NCBI GenBank assembly: GCA_050011095.1
Contig: JBEKJU010000123.1
Location: 1 to 13,393 of the forward strand
Length of the DNA stretch: 13,393 bases
Origin: JBEKJU01 sp050011095
Lineage (GTDB): Bacteria; Desulfobacterota; Syntrophorhabdia; Syntrophorhabdales; WCHB1-27
Reading direction: 5' to 3'
Shown here: positions 6,893 through 11,498 of the stretch, in pieces
Layout of the letters: each line of letters opens with the position of its first letter
How positions within the stretch are numbered: the first letter of the stretch is position 1
Position numbers and translations under genes: made by a program
The notes under the pieces: model-generated
Told to the model about the DNA's origin: nothing
The model's database searches: none
The model's input: the letters and a program-made list of their open reading frames with translations, nothing else

Positions 6893-6919
6893 GGGCGTCC
6901 CTTGCGGGTCCGCCCTTTT
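6893..6919 (+). terminator. Terminator-like hairpin in the divergent intergenic region
   Basis: GGGCG (6893-6897) pairs with CGCCC (6911-6915), followed directly by TTTT. It lies in the gap between the divergent transporter and decarboxylase genes and precedes the latter by 118 nt. It may end a leader transcript (attenuation) or insulate the two genes; I cannot tell which. The remaining gap holds an A/T-rich patch at 6943-6962 and a G-run at 6983-6990 but no promoter I would defend. Confidence 0.35.
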
Positions 6920-7036
6920 CCCTGCAAAGCGGCCCGCCTGTGGTTAGATTATCTTAAAGAAAGGGACCTGCGGCCCAGCGCCGGGGGGGGCGGCGGCATG
7001 TCCGGATAGACCCATCGCATCATGGCAGGGGGGATT

Positions 7037-8689
7037 ATGGCGCATCGGGAGCATATGACCGTCGGCAGATACCTCGTCCGCCGGCTCGAACAGCTCGGCT
7101 TGAGGCACATCTTCGGTGTCCCCGGGGACTATGCCCTCACGTTCTTCGACGTCCTGGAGAAAAGCCGCGTCAAGCTCGTCAACACCTGCAACGAACTGAA
7201 CGCCGGATACGCCGCCGACGCATACGCCCGCATATCAGGGGTGGGCGCCGTCTGCCTCACCTACGGCGTGGGGGGCTTCAGCGTGTACAACGCGGTGGCG
7301 GGGGCGTCCGCGGAGCGGGTGCCTCTCGTCGTGATTAGCGGCGGGCCGAGAATCTCCCTGAGGGGCCGGCTTCACCCCTACCTTCTCCACCACACGATCG
7401 GCGACATGAACCTCCAGCGCGATATCTTCGAAAAGATCACCCAGGCCGCCGTCGTCCTGACGAGCCCGACCCAGGCCCCCCGGCAGATCGACGAGACCCT
7501 GGCCGCGTGCGTCAGGCACTCCCGCCCCGTCTATCTGGAGATACCGGCCGACATGGTGGCGGAGGCCTGCCGCGAGCCCGCATCCTGGGCGCCCGACATG
7601 TCCCTCCACGTCGACGAGGACGTCCTCGCGGAGGCCGTCGACGAGACAATCCTGGCCATAGGGCGCGCCTCCAATCCCGTGATCCTGGCAGGCGTTGAAC
7701 CCTACCGGCTGGGCGCGCACAAGGCCCTCCTCGGCGTAGTCTCCCGGACCGGCTTTCCCGTGGCCACGACGGGGCTCGGGAAAGGGACCATCCCCGAGCA
7801 TACGCCGGGCTACGTGGGGACCTATATCGGCGCGCTCGCGAACGAAGCGGCCCGGAAAGCCGTGGAAGAGGCGGACCTCCTGCTCTGCCTCGGCGCCTGG
7901 ATGACCGACCTGGAGCTGGGCGGCTATACCGCCTGTCTCGATCCGAACCGGATGATCATCGCAAACTCGGAGAGGGTGAAGATCAAACACCACGTCTACG
8001 AGCACATTCCCATAAGGAACTTTCTCGATGCCCTCCTGTCGTCCCTTTCGAAAGGGGGAATCCGCGCCGCCCAGGCGACCCCGCCGGCCGCGCCGCGCGC
8101 CGCGGCCCCCTACGTCCCCGCGCCCGGCTCAAGGCTGACCACGGACCGGTTCTGGGCCAGAATGAGCCACTTTCTCAGGGATGACGATATCGTCGTGAGC
8201 GACACGGGGAGTTGCACCTTCGAGAGCGTCAAGCTCGCCCTCCCACAGGACGCGGATTATGTAAGCCAGGCCTTCTACGCGTCCATGGGCTACGGCATCC
8301 CCGCGGCCCTTGGCGTGAAGCTTGCCGCACCCCAATGCAAGCCCATTGTCTTCGTCGGCGACGGGGCCTTCCAGATGACCGGCCAGGAGCTTTCAACCAT
8401 CATTCGCCACGGGCACAATCCCGTCGTCTTCCTTCTGAACAACGACGGCTACCAGGTCGAGCGGGCGATCTACGACAACGCCTACAACGACCTCCAGATG
8501 TGGGACTACACACTTCTTCCCGAGGCCTACGGCGGCAGCCGGGGCATCCGCGTCTCCACCGAAGGGGACCTTGAGGCGGTCCTCGAAGCGGCCCGCGCGC
8601 AGGCCGGCTCCCTCGTCTTTGCCGAGATACGCCTCGACAGGTTCGACTTCTCGGAGACCCTGCGGCGCATTGGAGAAAGGTTGCGCTAA
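7037..8689 (+). CDS. ThDP-dependent 2-oxoacid decarboxylase (pyruvate/indolepyruvate decarboxylase family)
   Basis: This 550-aa enzyme has the three-domain layout of the family: PYR (about 7-180), central (about 195-335) and PP (about 370-540). The residues needed by Zymomonas pyruvate decarboxylase are all present: Asp31 (PGDY), Glu53 (CNELNAGYAADAYAR), the His pair 118-119 (LHHT), the ThDP/Mg motif GDG (441-443) to NN (468-469), and Glu475 (GYQVERAIYDN). It should cut CO2 from a 2-oxo acid to form an aldehyde. Pyruvate, indolepyruvate, phenylpyruvate and branched-chain oxoacids are all possible, and the sequence does not decide. A Pro/Ala-rich linker (about 347-365) joins the last domains. 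I chose ATG 7037 because AGGGGGG precedes it; 7022 and 7055 are alternatives. It is divergent from the OFA-like transporter. Confidence 0.9.
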   Translation: MAHREHMTVGRYLVRRLEQLGLRHIFGVPGDYALTFFDVLEKSRVKLVNTCNELNAGYAADAYARISGVGAVCLTYGVGGFSVYNAVAGASAERVPLVVISGGPRISLRGRLHPYLLHHTIGDMNLQRDIFEKITQAAVVLTSPTQAPRQIDETLAACVRHSRPVYLEIPADMVAEACREPASWAPDMSLHVDEDVLAEAVDETILAIGRASNPVILAGVEPYRLGAHKALLGVVSRTGFPVATTGLGKGTIPEHTPGYVGTYIGALANEAARKAVEEADLLLCLGAWMTDLELGGYTACLDPNRMIIANSERVKIKHHVYEHIPIRNFLDALLSSLSKGGIRAAQATPPAAPRAAAPYVPAPGSRLTTDRFWARMSHFLRDDDIVVSDTGSCTFESVKLALPQDADYVSQAFYASMGYGIPAALGVKLAAPQCKPIVFVGDGAFQMTGQELSTIIRHGHNPVVFLLNNDGYQVERAIYDNAYNDLQMWDYTLLPEAYGGSRGIRVSTEGDLEAVLEAARAQAGSLVFAEIRLDRFDFSETLRRIGERLR

Positions 8690-8756
8690 CACCGAGGTGA
8701 CGCGCCCCTCTACCCCCCTTTTCTCTTTCGTGACCCCATGGCGCGGCGCGCGGAGC

Positions 8757-8785
8757 TTGCCAGGACCTCATCGCGGGGATATACT
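8757..8785 (+). promoter_or_regulatory. Sigma-70 promoter of the HAD phosphatase gene
   Basis: TTGCCA (8757-8762) and TATACT (8780-8785) each match the consensus in five of six positions, with an ideal 17-nt spacer. Transcription would start near 8792. This rules out starts at 8738 and supports the start at 8849. Confidence 0.6.
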
Positions 8786-8848
8786 ATCCTTTCCGGCTTA
8801 ACCCCGCGCAAAGGGGGCGGGCGGGGATATCACTCCGGGTTGGTGAAT

Positions 8849-9526
8849 ATGCTTGAAAGGGAAAGTCTGAAGGCCGTCATATTCGATATCGACGGCACGC
8901 TCGTCGAGAGTTTCAAGGTGTACCACAAGGTCTTCAACCAGGGGATAGCAGCGTACAACGCGGGACCGGTTCCCGGAAACGTGCTGGACACCTACCTGAG
9001 AGGCGGGAACAGCCTGCGGCAGATCCTCGAACGGATATTTCCACCGGGTACGGATGACGGGACCTTCGATGCGTGCAGGGACCTGATCAGGCGCCTTTTC
9101 CGGGAGGTTGAGGCCCACGAGGTCAAAGCGTTTCCGGGGATCGAGGAGCTGTTCGGACACCTGCGAGGCCAGGGGGTGAAGGTCGGGATTGCCACCGGCA
9201 GGGTGTCGACCCCGGAGGAAGAGTGGGTACGGTTCACCAGGATGGGACTGAGCGGATTTCTGGACGTCATTGTCACGTCGAAAGAGGTGGCCTGTCGAAA
9301 GCCCGCCCCCGACGTCATCATCGAATGCGCGAGAAGGCTCGATGTCCCTATCGGCGCCTGCATTGCCGTGGGGGACACGGAATCTGACATCCTCGCGGCC
9401 AAAAGGGCCGGGGCGGTTGCCGCGTTCGTCCGGACGGGCCACGAGGATGCGGATGCGCTGAAGGCAGTGCCCGACATCGTCCTGGAACGCACATCCGATC
9501 TTCTCGCCTTACTGAAAGGAGGGTAA
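8849..9526 (+). CDS. HAD-superfamily phosphatase, PGP/beta-phosphoglucomutase type
   Basis: The 225-aa protein has all four HAD motifs. Motif I is VIFDIDGTLVES (nucleophile Asp13, acid/base Asp15). Motif II is IATGR (Thr116). Motif III is the lysine in RKPAPDV (Lys151). Motif IV is VGDTESDILAA (Asp176, Asp180). A helical cap lies at about 22-90, as in subclass-I enzymes such as phosphoglycolate phosphatase and beta-phosphoglucomutase. It is a cytoplasmic phosphomonoester hydrolase; the substrate cannot be read from sequence. The reading frame stays open upstream to 8738, but that part has no homology-like pattern and contains the promoter, so I start at ATG 8849. The ribosome site is weak (GGTG). 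GTG 8843 and TTG 8840 are close alternatives. It appears to be a single-gene unit. Confidence 0.86.
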   Translation: MLERESLKAVIFDIDGTLVESFKVYHKVFNQGIAAYNAGPVPGNVLDTYLRGGNSLRQILERIFPPGTDDGTFDACRDLIRRLFREVEAHEVKAFPGIEELFGHLRGQGVKVGIATGRVSTPEEEWVRFTRMGLSGFLDVIVTSKEVACRKPAPDVIIECARRLDVPIGACIAVGDTESDILAAKRAGAVAAFVRTGHEDADALKAVPDIVLERTSDLLALLKGG

Positions 9527-9603
9527 CGATCACCCGTCCATAGCCGACGCGCATATGTTTGCGCACCCATTCGGGGATGTTGATAACAGGCCCGTCAAGG
9601 CTC

Positions 9604-9729
9604 ATACCGGGTCGCTTATCTTCGGCGCCGCCCTCGCCTTCGGCGCCGACCCGCTTCGCGGGTACCCGCGCAACGGGTGTCCCGATAATTGCGCGCCAAC
9701 AAAGATGCGGCGAAGATGAGCGACCCGGT
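9604..9729. repeat. Hairpin-rich inverted-repeat element (MITE/REP-like)
   Basis: The ends form a 19-bp inverted repeat with one mismatch: ACCGGGTCGCTTATCTTCG (9606-9624) against CGAAGATGAGCGACCCGGT (9711-9729). Inside are two copies of TTCGGCGCCG (9621-9630 and 9639-9648), a hairpin CCCGC-TTC-GCGGG (9650-9662), a hairpin ACCCG/CGGGT (9664-9678) and the tail ATAATTGCGCGCC. The right end also occurs at 1202-1229 and the tail at 77-87. No coding capacity is seen. It sits just after the stop of the small membrane protein gene and may end transcription there. Confidence 0.68.
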
Positions 9730-9744
9730 CTTACATGATCGATC

Positions 9745-9888
9745 CTAAAAATCGACGGATGGGGTCTTCTTCTTTTTCCACGAGCCGTAGGTCAGAATGC
9801 AGATCAGGGAACCGAAGCCGACAAGGACGAGCGCGGTGATCGCCATCACCACCAAGGTCAATAAATCGGGGATATGATCGAAAGCCAT
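9745..9888 (-). CDS. 47-aa single-pass membrane protein
   Basis: ATG 9888 opens a 47-codon frame: a short polar start (MAFDHIPDLL), one long membrane segment (about residues 9-34, TLVVMAITALVLVGFGSLIC and onward), and a positively charged tail SWKKKKTPSVDF. The tail predicts the C-terminus is cytoplasmic. A clear GGAGG lies 8 nt upstream, and the composition is plainly that of a membrane protein, not random GC-rich sequence. The gene is alone, preceded by a leader of about 230 nt with a strong promoter and palindromic operator. I do not recognise a family; small regulators or subunits of membrane complexes look like this. An overlapping 82-codon frame on the same strand lacks such features and is rejected. 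Confidence 0.66.
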   Translation of the reverse strand: MAFDHIPDLLTLVVMAITALVLVGFGSLICILTYGSWKKKKTPSVDF

Positions 9889-9952
9889 TATGCACGCCTC
9901 CATGTTGTATTCGCCTCACATCAACGCTCTTCAGCGCAACGGGGCCGCCGGT

Positions 9953-9994
9953 CTCTTGCGCGGATACGGCCGTTCGCAAGAGCGGGCGTATCCG
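9953..9994 (-). repeat. Interleaved inverted repeats, possible pseudoknot
   Basis: CTCTTGCG (9953-9960) is complementary to CGCAAGAG (9975-9982). CGGATACG (9961-9968) is complementary to CGTATCCG (9987-9994), and that second pair extends to 11 bp at 9958-9968/9987-9997. The two pairs cross, with connecting segments of 0, 6 and 4 nt. This is the order of an H-type pseudoknot, or of two competing hairpins. Both arms are perfect over 8 bp. Confidence 0.55.
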
Positions 9995-10000
9995 CGCGCG

Positions 10001-10044
10001 ATACCCTGAGTGCGTTATACCCTTAAGTACGTGATACCTTAAGT
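10001..10044. repeat. Three tandem ATACCCTTAAGT-like repeats
   Basis: On the plus strand the units are ATACCCTGAGT (10001-10011), ATACCCTTAAGT (10017-10028) and ATACCTTAAGT (10034-10044). They are spaced 16-17 bp apart. Spacing near one and a half helical turns is compatible with iterated protein-binding sites, but the same bases also form the RNA hairpin of the leader. Confidence 0.5.
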
Positions 10045-10115
10045 ATAAGCGCGGGGCTAAAACCCTGCATGGGTTAATTCATGCGTCAGACCTTCGTCCC
10101 CTTGCGCAAAAGACG

Positions 10116-10151
10116 ATATTGTACTGTAATACAATATGAGACATTTGTCAA
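10116..10151 (-). promoter_or_regulatory. Strong promoter overlapped by palindromic operator
   Basis: On the minus strand a perfect -35 box TTGACA (10151-10146) is followed after 17 nt by TACAGT (10128-10123). A perfect inverted repeat with arms ATATTGTA (10116-10123) and TACAATAT (10130-10137), 6-nt centre, covers the spacer, the -10 box and the start site. A dimeric repressor, for example TetR-like, bound here would block polymerase. No regulator gene is next to it. Confidence 0.7.
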
Positions 10152-10206
10152 GCGATTTTCCGATATTCGTCTTCCGGACCTTTAGGGCTCGTCAGAAAAT
10201 AAATGG

Positions 10207-10318
10207 GCCATCTGGCTCGTCTTTTTGTCCGCCCGCTTCGTTGCGGAAAGGTCATGTACATCCAGTACATTTGGCCTTTCCGCGCCTCGCCGATCGGCCA
10301 AAAATCCTTCGCCATCTG
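10207..10318. repeat. Palindromic element flanked by 8-bp direct repeats
   Basis: GCCATCTG occurs as a direct repeat at 10207-10214 and 10311-10318. Between them is a large imperfect palindrome. TTTTTG (10222-10227) matches CAAAAA (10299-10304), GCGGAAAGG (10243-10251) matches CCTTTCCGC (10275-10283), and ATGTAC (10254-10259) matches GTACAT (10265-10270) around the loop ATCCA. The direct repeats look like a target-site duplication, so a MITE-like element is plausible. It lies after the stop of the AttH-like gene and could serve as its terminator. Confidence 0.55.
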
Positions 10319-10340
10319 AAGGGGGCCAAAGCGACCGTGT

Positions 10341-11498
10341 CTAGAACAATCCGCCCAATTGCCCGGCGTAGCCTGTCAATTCCACGTATCCCAGGCAGGT
10401 CGCCTCCCGGCCCTCCGATAGCCCCCTGCCCTCTACCGCGCCCTCCCAGTAGGTGACCCCCGTTGAACCTGGGGTCACGAGTTCCTGGTCGGCCAGCAGG
10501 GGCGATACCACAAGGTCGAGGCCCTCGGCCGGGACGGTGATCCGCCATTGGCTCGGGTAGACAGCGCCGGTTTTCTGGCTTTTCCAGTAGCCGAGCACCC
10601 TGAGCCCCATCATCGATTGGACGACGTGGCGGCCCCTGCCGGTGCGGTCGACGACCGTGCCGGACGACGCGGGCTCTATCGTACCGTCTTTCCGCCTCAA
10701 AAAATAGAGCATCAGGTCCCTCCCGTCGGAGAGATGGAGGCCAAACCAGTCCCAGCCTGCCTGGTCCGCCGAAAGCTGGTTCGAGCCGAACTCGTGATCG
10801 AACCAGGAGACGCCCGCAACGCGCCTCCATCGGCCGGAACCGGCGGTTTTAAGTGAACCGGCGGTCGCGAGTTCCGTGGACGAGACGTAGTGGGAGGCCT
10901 GTCCCCGGAGAGGTCCCTTCCTGCTCAGCCCCCCCTCGCCGTGCAGCACGGGGGGCTTCTTCGCTTTAAGCTCCAAGGCCAGTTCCGTCCCGTCCTTCCT
11001 CGCCCGCAGAAGGATCGCATCCCCCTTCATCCGCGCCGACCAGCCGAGGATTTGGACATCGAGGCGGCCCGCGGCCGCGCCCGCGAGTCCGGGACCGGTC
11101 CTCGACGCGCGTTCGTCGAAGAAGAAGCGCCTCCCGGCCACGTCGGTCACGGTAAAATGGGCGAGGTAAAGGTCGCGCAGGGCCCAGGGGTCCGCCCGGT
11201 CCGCCACTGGTCCGGGACGTATGCCCTCGCGGAAGAAGGTCAGCTCATACCCATAGCGATTCCCCGAATCGTCCGTCAGGTTGCCCGTGAAATACCACCA
11301 TTCCGTCCTGTAGGCCGGATGCGCCCCATGGTCGCCGGGGAAGGTCCACGTCCTAGGCGCAACGGCCTCCCGCCACGGGCCGGATGCGGAAGCCCCCCAA
11401 GTCGGGGCCGCGACGAGGAGCGCCACGGCCGCCGCCACCCAAAGGGCGCGACCGAAGGGTCTCCAAATCAAGGGCCGCCGTCCCAAATTTGTCCTCAT
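10341..11498 (-). CDS. AttH/CrtC-like secreted lipocalin-fold protein
   Basis: This 385-aa protein starts with an arginine-rich n-region and a hydrophobic segment (about residues 16-35, ending APTWGASA), a signal peptide. The mature part has the marks of the AttH/carotenoid-1,2-hydratase-like family (COG5621, two lipocalin-type barrels): TEWWYFTGNL, YLAHFTVTD, GVSWFDHEFGSNQL, GWDWFGLHLSDGRDLMLYFLR and YPSQWRITVP. Proteins of this family beside ABC permeases, as AttH in Agrobacterium attEFGH, are thought to work with the transporter in the periplasm, though the ligand is unknown. ATG 11498 overlaps the permease stop as ATGA, with GGGAGG just upstream, so the two are translationally coupled. 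The label carotenoid hydratase would be misleading without other carotenoid genes. Confidence 0.87.
   Translation of the reverse strand: MRTNLGRRPLIWRPFGRALWVAAAVALLVAAPTWGASASGPWREAVAPRTWTFPGDHGAHPAYRTEWWYFTGNLTDDSGNRYGYELTFFREGIRPGPVADRADPWALRDLYLAHFTVTDVAGRRFFFDERASRTGPGLAGAAAGRLDVQILGWSARMKGDAILLRARKDGTELALELKAKKPPVLHGEGGLSRKGPLRGQASHYVSSTELATAGSLKTAGSGRWRRVAGVSWFDHEFGSNQLSADQAGWDWFGLHLSDGRDLMLYFLRRKDGTIEPASSGTVVDRTGRGRHVVQSMMGLRVLGYWKSQKTGAVYPSQWRITVPAEGLDLVVSPLLADQELVTPGSTGVTYWEGAVEGRGLSEGREATCLGYVELTGYAGQLGGLF

Larger units (their letters stand above)
9889..10116 (-). ncRNA. Long structured leader RNA of the 47-aa gene (candidate cis-regulatory RNA)
   Basis: From a predicted start near 10116 the transcript would run about 228 nt before the ATG. 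Possible elements in order are: alternative hairpins GCATG/CATGC (10084-10067) and AACCC-TGCAT-GGGTT (10075-10061), which exclude each other; a hairpin with arms TTATACTTAAG and CTTAA-GGG-TATAA (10048-10015); three spaced repeats of the ACTTAAGGGTAT type (10044-10001); interleaved inverted repeats at 9994-9953; and a small CGCT-GAAG-AGCG stem ahead of the ribosome site. I see no match to a known riboswitch class. The ncRNA label means a structured leader, not a proven separate RNA. Confidence 0.4.

Noticed and set aside
8799..8824. C-rich/G-rich stretch with hairpin potential before the HAD gene
   Set aside because: Pairing is ambiguous and no T-run follows; likely ordinary GC-rich leader sequence.
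8738..8848. N-terminal extension of the HAD phosphatase
   Set aside because: A good promoter lies inside this stretch and the encoded residues are unlike any HAD start.
9731..9979. 82-codon minus-strand frame covering the small membrane gene
   Set aside because: It lacks a ribosome site and a hydrophobic segment, and its composition is that of an out-of-frame reading; the overlapping 47-codon frame has both.
10001..10044. Short CRISPR array
   Set aside because: Units are only 11-12 bp with 5-6 bp gaps, with no spacers of proper length and no cas genes.
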